The notes beneath the pieces are model-generated. The model was given only the letters and a program-made list of their open reading frames with translations. It had not been told where the DNA came from and ran no database searches. The position numbers and the translations under genes were made by a program. A stretch of DNA of 64,000 nucleotides from Planctomycetota bacterium (GTDB lineage Bacteria > Planctomycetota > Phycisphaerae > Phycisphaerales > UBA1924), in NCBI GenBank assembly GCA_013285505.1, contig CP053450.1, positions 3,766,796-3,830,795 of the forward strand, in the 5' to 3' direction. Positions 55,117 to 64,000 of this stretch are shown here, one piece after another (positions within the stretch are counted from its first letter, which is position 1; every line of letters begins with the position of its first letter).

Positions 55117-55168
55117 GGAAACGGGCAGCAGGGCATCGTGCGGGCCGTTGGGCCACGCCAGACGCCTT

Positions 55169-55468
55169 CTAGGCCGCGGCGACCGCGCCGGAGAGCTTGT
55201 CGGCCTCCTGGGCCAGCGCGAAGTCCTTGGTGGTGATGCCGCCGGCGTCGTGGGTGTTGACGCTGACTGTCACCTTGTTGTATCGGATAAGAATGTCCGG
55301 ATGGTGCTGGGCCCGCTCGGCGTAGTCGGCCAGCCCGTTGACGAACGCCATCGAGGCCCTGAAGTCTGGGAACTGGAACGTCCGCTGGATCTTGCCGCTG
55401 ACCTCTGACCACTCCGGCGAGTTGGTCAGCTCGGCCTGGATCTGTTCTTCGCTGAACTTCTCTGCCAT
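55169..55468 (-). CDS. phhB: Pterin-4a-carbinolamine dehydratase
   Basis: 99 residues; ATG 55468 follows GGAGG by 5 nt. The family signature is KIQRTFQFPDFRASMAFVNG, then LADYAERAQHHPDILIRYNK VTVSVNTHDAGGIT (split), containing the active-site HHPD. The enzyme recycles the pterin cofactor of aromatic hydroxylases, although many bacterial copies lack a partner hydroxylase, and none is in the window. The convergent HNH gene ends 52 nt away. Confidence 0.92.
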   Translation of the reverse strand: MAEKFSEEQIQAELTNSPEWSEVSGKIQRTFQFPDFRASMAFVNGLADYAERAQHHPDILIRYNKVTVSVNTHDAGGITTKDFALAQEADKLSGAVAAA

Positions 55469-55528
55469 GGAATCCTCCGGTTCGCCCCCGAGAGGGTCGA
55501 AGGCGGAGTGTATCATCGCGCCACCGCC

Positions 55529-56558
55529 ATGCCCAATGCTTCGATCGAACCGTTCTCCCCCCCACCGCCACCCCAATGCGGCATAACCCGGCTGGCCCCC
55601 TCGCCCACGGGGGCGTTGCATTTGGGGAACGCGCGGACGTTTCTGGTCAATTGGGCCCTGGCGAGGCGGCAGGGGTGGCGGATCGTGCTCCGGATCGAGG
55701 ATCTGGACGGGCCGCGGGTGAAGCCGGAGGCGATCGAGGCGTGCGTGAGGACGCTCGGCTGGCTGGGAATTGACTGGGATATCGGACCGCTCATCCAGTC
55801 GGAGGACCTGGGGCCGTGCGAGCAGGCGATGGGGGCGCTGGCCTCGCGGGGGCTGGTGTATCCCGTGCGAGCTGACGCGGTCGGAGATCGACGCGGCCGC
55901 GAGCGCGCCACACGACGGGGAGGGCCGGGACCGCGCGCCGGGGCCGTCAGGCGGGCCGGAGGGCGGCGAGAACCGCTTCCCGCCGGGGCTGCGTCCGGCG
56001 GATCTGGGGCCGCGGCCGTTTGATGATCCGACGACCAACTGGCGGTTCCTGACGCCGCCGGGCCCGGTGGCGTTCGACGACGCCTGCGCCGGGCCCCAGC
56101 GGCAGGACCCGGCGCGGGATGTGGGCGACTTCGTGGTCTGGACGCGCCGGGGGCAGCCGGCGTATCAACTGGCGGTGGTCGTGGACGACCACCGGCAGGG
56201 CGTGACGCAGGTGGTGCGGGGTGACGACCTGCTCGGCTCGGCGGCCCGGCAGCTGCTGCTGATGCGGGCTCTTGGGCTGGGGCCGGAGCCCGCCTACACC
56301 CACCTGCCGCTGGTGGTGGGCGGGGACGGCCGGCGGCTGGCCAAACGCCACGGCGACACGCGGCTGGCGACGTATCAGCAGACGGGCGTGGCGGCCGAGC
56401 GGGTGATCGGACTGCTGGGCTGGTGGTGCGGGGTAGCCGCGGAGCGGGTGCCGATGTCGGCGGCGGAGTTCTGCGGGGGGTTTGATCTCGCTAGCATGGC
56501 GAGAGACCGGGTGACTTTCACCGAGGAGGACGACGGATGGCTTCGACAAGGCTCGTGA
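55529..56558 (+). CDS. gluQ: GluQRS-like glutamyl-Q tRNA(Asp) synthetase (frameshifted)
   Basis: Truncated class I synthetase relative that glutamylates queuosine 34 of tRNA(Asp). HIGH motif: [20 protein letters not shown], then [21 protein letters not shown] break near 55868 joins LASRGLVYP to [16 protein letters not shown]. After an insert, [40 protein letters not shown] contains the KMSKS equivalent. Around 343 codons and no anticodon-binding domain exclude a full GltX. It overlaps the DUF192 lipoprotein by 22 nt. Confidence 0.87.
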
Positions 56559-57088
56559 TGCTGGTTGGCCTGATGCTGCTGGCGGGGGTGCTCTCGATGA
56601 CCGGGTGCAGCAAGAACGGCAAGCCCTCGGGCAACGCCGACACCAACGTCGAGAGTGTGAAGATCGACGGCCGGGTGTTCCATCTGGAGCTGGCGCTGGA
56701 CGGGGCGACCCGCTTCAAAGGGCTGAGCGACCGGGAGTTCATCGAGCCGGACGGCGGGATGCTGTTTGTCTTCCCCCGGGCGTCGGACCAGCGGTTTGTG
56801 ATGCGGGACTGCCCGATCGACATCGACATCATCTTCCTGGACCCCTCGGGCCGGATCACGGCGATGCACCACATGCCGGCCGAGCCCCCGCGCGACCCCG
56901 AGACCGAGCCGGAGACGGGGGTCCCCTCGACGGACAAGTACGAGCAGCGGCTCAAGCGGTACCCGAGCCGGTATCCGGCCCAGTTCGTGATCGAGCTGGC
57001 GGGGGGGATGCTGGAGGAGCTGGATATCGCCGAGGGCGACCTGATCGACCTGAACGACCTGAAAGGACTGAAGGCGCGGGCCAGGTGA
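56537..57088 (+). CDS. DUF192 lipoprotein
   Basis: 183 residues with a signal peptide and lipobox SMTGC (Cys about 24). The DUF192 domain is clear: [25 protein letters not shown] (split), [40 protein letters not shown] and the C-terminal [21 protein letters not shown] (split). DUF192 proteins are small periplasmic or secreted beta-proteins of unknown function. GAGGAGG precedes ATG 56537. An insert [12 protein letters not shown] interrupts the fold. Confidence 0.85.
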   Translation: MASTRLVMLVGLMLLAGVLSMTGCSKNGKPSGNADTNVESVKIDGRVFHLELALDGATRFKGLSDREFIEPDGGMLFVFPRASDQRFVMRDCPIDIDIIFLDPSGRITAMHHMPAEPPRDPETEPETGVPSTDKYEQRLKRYPSRYPAQFVIELAGGMLEELDIAEGDLIDLNDLKGLKARAR

Positions 57089-57121
57089 GCCGATAACGGG
57101 GGCGGAGGCTCGCGCGGACGC

Positions 57122-58433
57122 GTGGGCTTGGAGCCCCCGTTGCAACACGCCAGGGTTGTCATCGCCGCCGACACCGACGCTGCCCAGCGGGCGGCGTGGT
57201 GGTGCGCGGAGATTGCGCGGGCCTGGCCCCCGCGCGGGCGACGCCCCGGCGTGTGAGGCGGTGACGCTCGACACCTTCGCCGATCGGCTCAGCGACGCCG
57301 AGGGGCTCGGGCTCGCGCCGGACACGGTCGTGGTGTTGCTGTGCCCCGAGGCGAACCGGGCCGGGCCGACGCTGATGCAGACGCTCGACCGGCTGATCGG
57401 GGCGCGGACGCCGACGCTCATGCTGTCGGGCGACGCCGACCGGCTGCGTGTGGAACTCGAGCCGCAGGGCGTGGCCGTCGAGCGGCTGGACGCCGACTCG
57501 GCGCGGGTGACGACGGCGCTGCTGACGCTGATGGTCAGGCAGGCGGCGGTGGACCTGATGGGGACGGAGCTGCGGGTGGCGCGGGCGTCGCAGTCCGGGC
57601 TCAGCGGCGAGATCGGGCGGCTGCACGATGAGTTGCAGCTGGCCGGCGCGGTGCAGCGGCGGTTCCTGCCGCGGGAGATGCCGAGTGTGCCGGGCTTTGA
57701 GTTCGGCGTGTTCTTCCGTCCCTGCGGGTTTGTCAGCGGCGACATCTACGACGTGGTGCCGATCGACCACTCGCGTGTGGCCTTTATGGTCGCCGACGCG
57801 GTGGGGCACGGGGTGCCGGCGGCGCTGCTCACGCTGGTGCTCGGGCGGGCGTTGCGGCAGAACCCGATCGAGGGCGAGGACCACCCGCTGGCCTCTCCGG
57901 CCCGGACGCTGGCGCGGCTCAACGAAGAACTCTGCATCGAGAACGAGACCGGGGACCGGTTCGCGACGGCCGTCTGCGGCGTGGTGGACACGCGGGAGGG
58001 CACCGTGACGCTCTCGGGCGCGGGGCACCCGGCGTCGATCGTGCTGGGGGCGGACGGGTCGGCCGAGGAGATCGACGGGGGCGACGGGCCGCTGCTCGGG
58101 GTGTTCCCCGGAGCGCCCTTCACCGAGCGGACGTTCACGCTCGAACGCGGGCAGACGCTGATGCTCTACAGCGACGGGTTCGAGGTGGTGTTCCCTGACC
58201 CGGCTTCGGAATCGGAGAGCGTCGCGGCGAACCAGGCGTACATCTCGCACTTCGGCGAGATCGCCAAGCGTTCGCTCGGCGTGGACGAGGCGGTGTCGCT
58301 TCTCGCGGCCGATGTCGATGCGCAGGCGGGCTCGCTGAATCAGCGGGACGACCTGACGGCGCTGGTGGTGCGGCGGACGGCCGATGCGCTGGTCATGCCG
58401 CGGAAGGACGAGGCGTCGCGCGTCGCGGCGTGA
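57122..58433 (+). CDS. SpoIIE/RsbU-type PP2C phosphatase with N-terminal pseudo-receiver (frameshifted)
   Basis: About 437 residues. The N-terminus reads ARVVIAADTDAAQRAAWWCA EIARAW (split), starting at GTG 57122 or TTG 57128/57140, and a break near 57220-57240 joins to DAPACEAVTLDTFADRL. Residues about 1-140 resemble a response-regulator-like fold (TVVVLLCPE, TPTLMLSGDADRL) without clear phospho-acceptor Asp. The PP2C domain follows a helix (LQLAGAVQRRFLPREMPSVP) with FGVFFRPCGFVSGDIYDVVP, VADAVGHGVPAALLT, LSGAGHPASIVLG, LMLYSDGFEV and a C-terminal DDLTALVVR. Likely a Ser/Thr phosphatase in a partner-switching pathway. Confidence 0.8.
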
Positions 58434-58480
58434 GCGGTACGGGGACGCGTCTCGTGCGCAACAAGATTGCTCGAAGACCT

Positions 58481-58568
58481 ACGAGCCCCGAGCGCGAGCT
58501 CGGGAGTGTGTCATCGCTCAATCGAACGGGCACGGAATGCGTATCCCGAGCTTGCGCTCGGGGCTCGT
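58481..58568. repeat. REP-like inverted pair, family D (copy 1)
   Basis: Two 25-nt units ACGAGCCCCGAGCG...CTCGGGA in opposite orientation at 58481-58505 and 58544-58568, 38 nt apart. They lie between the phosphatase stop and the DUF1501 stop. A second copy lies at 60158-60250. Confidence 0.85.
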
Positions 58569-58633
58569 TCTCGATTCGCACGCGTTCGGGGCTGGTGCGG
58601 TCTCTGCGCGCGCAGTCGTCGCCGCTCGTGGTC

Positions 58634-60104
58634 TTAGGCGAGCAGGTCGTTGATCACGTTGCCGTGGACGTCGGTCAGGCGGAAGTCGCGTCCCTGGAAT
58701 CGGTACGACAGTTTGGTGTGGTCGAGGCCGAGCTGGTGGAGGATGGTCGCCTGCAGGTCGTGGACGTGGACGGGCTTGTCGGTGATGCGGCAGCCGAGGT
58801 CGTCGGTGGTGCCGTGGACGTAGCCCGGCTTGAGCCCGCCGCCGGCCATGATGATGCTGAAGCAGTGCGGGTGGTGGTCGCGCCCGAGGAACTTGGATCC
58901 GTTGCGTTCCTCGTTCATCGCGGTGCGGCCGAACTCGCCTGACCAGACCACGAGCGTGTCGTCGAGCATGCCGCGACGCTTGAGATCGCTGATGAGGGCG
59001 GCGACGGGCTTGTCTGTCTCGCGGCACTTCTTGGGCAGCTGGGTGACGATGTCGTCGCCGGGGTTGGTGCCGTGGGTGTCCCAGCCCCAGTCGAAGAGCT
59101 GCACGAAACGCACGCCGCGTTCGGCGAGGCGGCGGGCGAGCAGGCAGTTGTTGGCGAAGCGCGTCTCGCCGGGTGCGGCGCCGTACATCTCCAGCGTCTT
59201 CTTGTCTTCGAGGCCGATGTCCATCGCCTCGGGCACGGAGACCTGCATGCGGAAGGCGAGCTCGTACTGGCTGATGCGGCTGAGGGTCTCGGGGTCGCCG
59301 GCCTCGGCGTGCTGCAGCTCGTTGAGCTCGCGGAGGGCGTCGAGGCTGCGGCGGCGGGTGGAGCGCTGCATGCCGGGCGGGTCGGAGACGTAGAGCACGG
59401 GGTCGCCTGACGTGCGGCACTGGACGCCCTGATAGACACTCGGCAGGAAGCCGGAGCCCCAGACGCTCTTGCCCGCGCTGGGCGTGGTGCCGCCGGAGAC
59501 GAGGACGACAAACGCAGGGAGGTCGGCCGAATCGCACCCGAGGCCGTAGGTGGCCCACGAGCCGAAGCTCGGCCGCCCGAGCAGGGGTGAGCCGGAGTAG
59601 AGGAACAGCTGCGCCGGGGCGTGGTTGAACTGGTCGGTGTGCATGGTGCGGACGATGGTGAGATCGTCGGCGATGCTGGCGAGGTTGGGCAGCAGTTCGC
59701 TCATCTCGATGCCGCTCTGGCCGTGCCTTGCGAACTTGTAGGGCGAGCCGAGGATCTTGGGGTGGCCCTTGATAAAGGCGAAGCGTTCGCCCTCGAGCAC
59801 GCTCTCGGGGCAGAGCTGGCCGTCGAGCTTCGTCAGCATCGGCTTGTGGTCGAGCAGGTCGTGCTGCGGCGGCGAGCCCGCCATGTGGAGCCAGATGACG
59901 CGTTTGGCCTTGGGCGCAAAGTGCGGCGGGCGGGGGAGGAAGGGGTTGTCGGCGCTGGGGTTGGAGTCTGGACCGGAGGCGACAGCGCCCCGCGGCCGTG
60001 CTGCCGAGGATCGACGACAACGCGATCGCGCCCAGGCCCGTGCGGCACTGGCCGAGGAAGTGTCGGCGGCTGACCCAGCGGTAGTGTTCGTGGAGGGGAT
60101 TCAT
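58634..60104 (-). CDS. DUF1501 protein with Tat-type leader (frameshifted)
   Basis: About 490 residues from ATG 60104. A twin-arginine leader (SRRHFLGQCRTGLGAIALSS) is followed, across a break near 59990 (AGCGCCCCGCGG, one extra C), by the DUF1501 domain: WLHMAGSPPQHDLLDHKP, SPYKFARHGQSGIEMSELLP, ADDLTIVRTMHTDQFNHAPA, DTHGTNPGDD, TLVVWSGEFGRTAMNE and GRDHHPHCFSIIMAGGGLKP GYVHGTT (split). The family is a predicted alkaline-phosphatase/sulfatase-superfamily protein that in planctomycetes is nearly always paired with DUF1549/DUF1553 proteins, as here. Function unknown. Confidence 0.92.
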
Positions 60105-60157
60105 GCGGTCGGCGTCTCTGGAATCGCACGCAGCGGGCTCGGCGCCGGATTGGCTCT

Positions 60158-60250
60158 ACGAGCCCCGAGCGCAAGCTCGGGATGGAGGTCGAGATTCTCA
60201 AGGCGGGCACGGGCCTCTGCCGTTCTCCCGAGCTCGCGCTCGGGGCTCGT
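60158..60250. repeat. REP-like inverted pair, family D (copy 2)
   Basis: The same 25-nt units as at 58481, in opposite orientation at 60158-60182 and 60226-60250 with a 43-nt spacer, between DUF1501 and the DUF1549/1553 gene. Confidence 0.85.
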
Positions 60251-60302
60251 CAAGGCATACCCGACTTCCGCTCGACCAGTAGCAACTCGCAAACTCACAG
60301 CC

Positions 60303-63300
60303 TCACTTCCTCGTCAGGAACTCATCGAGATTCAGCAGCACGTTTGCCGCGACAGTCCATGCCGCGGCCTCGGCCGGGTCGAGGCCGTCGGGCAGCGGGC
60401 CGAGCGGGTCGGTCGCGAAGGTCCGCGCCTCGGCGGCGTGGTCTCGGTAGTGCATGTACGCGTCGGCGACGAGGTCGAGCAGGACGTCGGTCTCTTCGCG
60501 TGTGGGCTCGCGCGACAGGCAGAGGCGGACGCCGCGGGCGACGCGCTCGGAGGCGATCGGCCCGCCCTCGTCGATCATGCGGCGGGCGAGGGCCTGGGCG
60601 GCCTCGACGTAGACCGGGTCGTTGAGCGTGACGAAGGCCTGCAGCGGTGTGTTGGTGCGGATGCGCCGCGGCAGGCAGACCTCGCGGCTGCCGGCGTCGA
60701 AGGTGGTCATCGAGGGATACGGGCTGGTGCGGCGGAGGAAGGTGTAGAGGCTGCGGCGGTAGCGGTCCTCGCCGGCGCTGGTCATCCACCGTTCGCCGGA
60801 GTAGACGACCTGCCAGATGCCGTCGGGCTGGGGTGGGTAGACCGGGGGGGCCGTACATCTTGGGGCTGAGGAGCCCGGCGACGGCGAGGGCCTGGTCGCG
60901 GACCATCTCGGCCTCGACGCGGAAGCGCGGGCCGCGGCTGAAGAGGGCGTTGTGGGGGTCGCGTTCGAGCAGTTCGGGTGAGGCGTCCGAGGCCTGCCGG
61001 TAGGTCTCGCTGAGCACGATGCGGCGGCAGAGTTCCTTGACGCTCCAGCCGTCGCGCACGAAGGTGAGGGCGAGGTGGTCGAGGAGCTCGGGGTGGGTGG
61101 GTGCTGCCCCTGTGCGCCGAAGTCTTCGAGCGTCTCGACGATGCCGCGGCCGAAGAAGCGTTCCCAGAAGCGGTTGACGGTGACGCGGGCGGTGAGCGGG
61201 TTGTCGGGGCTGGCGAGCCACGTGGCGAAACCGAGGCGGTCGCGCGGGAGTTCTTCGGGGAAGGGGTGCAGCGCTTCGGGCACGCCGGCTGAGACCTCGG
61301 CATCGGGCGAGAGGTAGCTGCCGCCGGAGAGCAGGTGGGTGGTGCGGCGGGCGTCCGGTGCGAGTTCGGCCATGACCGGTACGGTGGGCATGGCGGCGCG
61401 GACGCGGGACTCGTCGGCGCGCACGGCGGCGATGGTCTCGGTGAGCGGGCGGGTGAGTGCGCGGGTCGGGGCGTGGAAGTGCTGGGCGTAGTGGCGCCGG
61501 AGGGTGTCGAGTTGTTCGGGCGTTGGCGTGTCGGCACGGAGAGCTTCGGCGATCGGTTCGGGCAGGCCGCGGGCGTCCTGCGCGCGCATCGTGTCACGCC
61601 ACGAGGCGAAGCTTTGCTGCCACAACGTGTCGGGCAGGTGTTTCGAGACGAGGCCGATGCCGTCCCAGCGGACTGTGCCCGCGTGCTGGCTGAGGGCGAG
61701 GCCGTCGATCAGTGCGCCGGGTGCGAGGTCGAGCTGGGCGGGGTCGATCTCGAGGCGGACCCACCGGCCGCGGGCGGGGAGGGGGCCGAGGTTGCGGCGT
61801 GCGCCGGTGCCGTCTGTGCCGAAGGTGATCAGGTTCTGGCCCCAATAGGCCCGGTGCTCCCAGCCGGAGGCGACCGTGTGGATCTGCAGCATGATCTCCA
61901 GCGGCGGGTCGGCTTCGTCCAGCCAGACGTGCATGACGAGGCGGTCGCCCTCGCGGAGCTGGATCGGGACGGGGGCGGTGTCGAAGTAGATCTGGGTGAA
62001 GGCGGCGCCGGAGCGGAGCAGCGAGCGGCCGCCGGTGGCGGAGGGGTGCTCGTCGCTGGTGATCCACCGCCAGGGCGAGGGGGCGCCGTCGGTCATGAGC
62101 GTCGCGCCGGCGGGGGTGTCGTCGTCGATCCAGTAGAGGTCTACCGGCTCGCTGAATGTCGCGGCCTGGGTCGAGGAGGAGGCCGTCGCGTCGGGCTCGA
62201 GCGGTGAGGCGAGGGCGGACTCGATCGCGCTCTCGAGGCGGGATTCGAGCGTTGCGGCCTCGGCGTGGAGGGCGTCGAGGCGAGCCTGCTGGTCCTGTGT
62301 GCCGAAGGAATGCGTGGGCGACTCGTCGGGGCGGTCGGCGTCGGCCGACTGGTTGAAGAACGCGAACGCCTCGTAGTACTCGGTCTGGGTGAGCGGGTCG
62401 TATTTGTGGGTGTGGCACTCGGCGCAGGCCATGGTCAGGCCGTTGAAGACCTGGAACGTGGTGGCGACGCGGTCCTTGACGGCGGCGACGCGGTACTCCT
62501 CGTCGTCGGTGCCGCCCTCGTCGTTGTTCATCGTGTTGCGGTGGAAGGCGGTGGCGAGCAGGTCGTCGTCGGTGGCGTCGGGCAGCAGGTCGCCGGCGAG
62601 CTGTTTGATCGCGAACTGATCGAAGGGCATGTCGTCGTTGAAGGCCCGGACGACCCAGTCGCGGTAGGGCCAGATGGTGCGGGAGCGGTCGGCCTCGTAG
62701 CCCTTGGTGTCGGCGTAGCGGGCCTGGTCGAGCCAGACGCGGGCCCAGCGCTCGCCGAAGCGGGGGCTGGCGAGGAGCCGATCGACGACACGCTCGAAGG
62801 CGTCGGGGGCGTCGTCGCTGACGAACGCCTCGACCTCTTGAGGTGTCGGCGGCAGGCCGGTCAGATCGAGGCTGACGCGGCGGAGCAGGGTCGGGCGGTC
62901 GGGCGCGGGGCGAGGGGGTGAGGCCCTCGGACTCGAGTCGCGCGAGGACGAAGCGGTCGATGTCGGAAGCGGGCCACGACTCGTCCTGCACGGCCGGGGG
63001 CGTGTGCTCGAGCGGGGGCTCGAACGACCAGTGGTTCTTCCACGGCGCGCCGGCGTCGATCCAGCGGCCGATGGTGTCGAGCTGCGCAGGGGTGAGCGAC
63101 TTGCCCGAGTCGAGCGGGGGCATGTGGTCGTCGGGGTTGGTCGCGGTGATGCGCTGCCAGAGCGGGCTGGCGGCACGGTCGCCGGGGACGACGGGGGCCT
63201 GGCTCTTCTCGTCGCGCGCGGTGAAGAGCCCGTCGCGGGTGTCGAGGCGGAGCGAGGCCTCGCGGGACGAGGGGTCAGGGCCGTGGCAGAGGAAGCAGTT

Positions 63301-63495
63301 GTTGGAGAGGATGGGGCGGATGTCGCGGGCGAAATCGACGGCGGGCGTCCCCGGCGGGGACGCGTCGGCGGCGGTGGTGTAGACCGGTGCGGTGTGGCCG
63401 GTCAGGCCGAGCGTGCCGAGCAGTGCGGACGCACCGAGCACGCCCGCAGCCAGCGCGGCGGCTCGGGGGCGTCGGTTGTCGGCTCGCGGAGGCAC
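60303..63495 (-). CDS. Planctomycete cytochrome-c / DUF1549 / DUF1553 protein (frameshifted)
   Basis: About 1064 residues from GTG 63495, next to the upstream stop. A hydrophobic leader ([20 protein letters not shown]) precedes the PSCyt1 domain [20 protein letters not shown] with the CxxCH heme motif and a [20 protein letters not shown] segment. DUF1549 follows: [61 protein letters not shown] carbohydrate-binding-like region (about 62200-61600) separates it from DUF1553 ([20 protein letters not shown] and [20 protein letters not shown]). Breaks lie near 62905, 61105 and 60850 (the last is a C/G homopolymer). Confidence 0.9.
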
Positions 63496-63497
63496 GG

Positions 63498-64000
63498 TCA
63501 GTTCCCGGCGCACGTGGCGCAGATCTCGCCCTGCGCGCGCTTCGACACAGCAGGGGTGGTCGCACTCGTTGCCCTTCTCGGCCGCGGCGCGGCAGCACCC
63601 GGGGAGCGAGGCAAGGTCGATGCGGGGCTCGGTCGGGTCGGCGGCCGCGGCCGCGTCGTCGGCCTCGGACGCGAGCTCCGGCTCCGACTCGGCGGCCGCC
63701 TTGGTCTCGTCCTCGGCGGAGAAGACGGCGGGCTCGACGGCGAGGCCGAGATCGACGACCACGCCGGGCATGAGGGCGGCCAGCAGTGCGCCGGCCTGCG
63801 GCGAGACCTCGGTCTGCCAGAGATAGACGCTCTCGATCGAGGGCAGGTTGGCGATGGTGACGAGGGCGTCGTCGGTGACGTTGGTGCCGTAGAGGTTGAG
63901 GTAGCGGAGCTGGGTGAGGCCGGCGAGGTGCGTGACACCGCGGTCGGTGGTGGCGGTGCGTTCGAGGTGCAGGCGTTCGAGCCGCGGGAAGTCGGCGAGG
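63498..64000 (-). CDS. LRR-type protein, 5' part outside the window (frameshifted)
   Basis: Partial; the N-terminus lies beyond 64000. Leucine-rich repeats are clear: FPRLERLHLERTATTDRGV, LTQLRYLNLYGTNVTDDALV, NLPSIESVYLWQTEVSPQAG. A Glu/Ala-rich linker follows, then a Cys-rich end with ECDHPCCVEARA, and, after a break near 63535 (GCGCGCGC), GEICATCAGN and the stop at 63498. This Cys-rich tail is typical of planctomycete LRR/cytochrome-c proteins placed next to DUF1549/1553. The stop is 3 nt from the next GTG start, so the three genes form one unit. Confidence 0.75.
   Translation of the reverse strand, partial: SPTSRGSNACTSNAPPPPTAVSRTSPASPSSATSTSTAPTSPTTPSSPSPTCPRSRASISGRPRSRRRPAHCWPPSCPAWSSISASPSSPPSSPPRTRPRRPPSRSRSSRPRPTTRPRPPTRPSPASTLPRSPGAAAPRPRRATSATTPAVSKRAQGEICATCAGN

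Overview
The window is a GC-rich (roughly 65-70%) bacterial chromosome segment that looks like a planctomycete, most likely of the class Phycisphaerae. The main evidence is a DUF1501 protein with a Tat-type leader beside a DUF1549/DUF1553 protein with a planctomycete cytochrome-c motif and an LRR protein. Supporting evidence is secreted proteins with C-terminal dockerin-like EF-hand pairs, a secreted protein with a C-terminal helix and Arg cluster (PEP-CTERM-like), stand-alone CxxC zinc-ribbon membrane proteins, tandem clpP genes, and FtsW/MurG (peptidoglycan) genes. Almost everything is core chromosomal. I saw no tRNA, rRNA, CRISPR array, prophage or complete insertion sequence.

Layout: 1-4.4 kb holds a broken ispD, an HDOD regulator, pdxH and dnaB. 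4.5-8.6 kb holds a TPR lipoprotein and two secreted dockerin-type proteins. 8.9-14.0 kb (minus) is a likely nucleotide-supply operon dcd-dinD-nrdJ, in which dinD is low-GC and probably acquired. 14.5-20.9 kb holds a FlgI-like lipoprotein and smc. 20.9-27.4 kb holds two zinc-ribbon membrane proteins, a PEP-CTERM-like protein, a TPR-YggX fusion and a beta-propeller. 27.4-35.5 kb holds uvrA (with a histone-like tail), small membrane proteins, gcvH, a candidate C-rich small RNA, a TIM-barrel isomerase, cmk, plsC and tatD. 35.7-42.7 kb holds carB, a DinB-like protein, rimO and a GspE-N domain protein. 43.2-49.9 kb holds an unknown protein, mnmE, yidC, a phosphoesterase and clpP1-clpP2. 50.2-54.2 kb is ftsW-murG-purH. 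54.4-58.4 kb holds an HNH nuclease, a pterin dehydratase, gluQ, a DUF192 lipoprotein and a SpoIIE-type phosphatase. 58.6-64 kb is the DUF1501/DUF1549-1553/LRR block.

About half of the larger genes are split by apparent frameshifts (around 35 in 64 kb). The protein on each side of a break matches one family, so these are almost certainly assembly or basecalling errors. Most lie in or beside GCGC runs and a few are in homopolymers. They are annotated as single genes spanning the breaks. Intergenic palindromes of at least three families (REP-like, often as inverted pairs) are scattered about, and two copies of one family sit in-frame inside rimO.

Most notable for follow-up: a compact promoter-hairpin-C-rich linker-terminator unit at 32.06-32.15 kb that looks like an undescribed small RNA; a roughly 110-residue unrecognised insertion in the second half of CarB; UvrA with a Lys/Thr/Ala-rich histone H1-like tail; a TPR-YggX fusion; dinD inside a dNTP-supply operon; and three genes whose -10 box sits exactly 6 nt before ATG, suggesting leaderless mRNAs.
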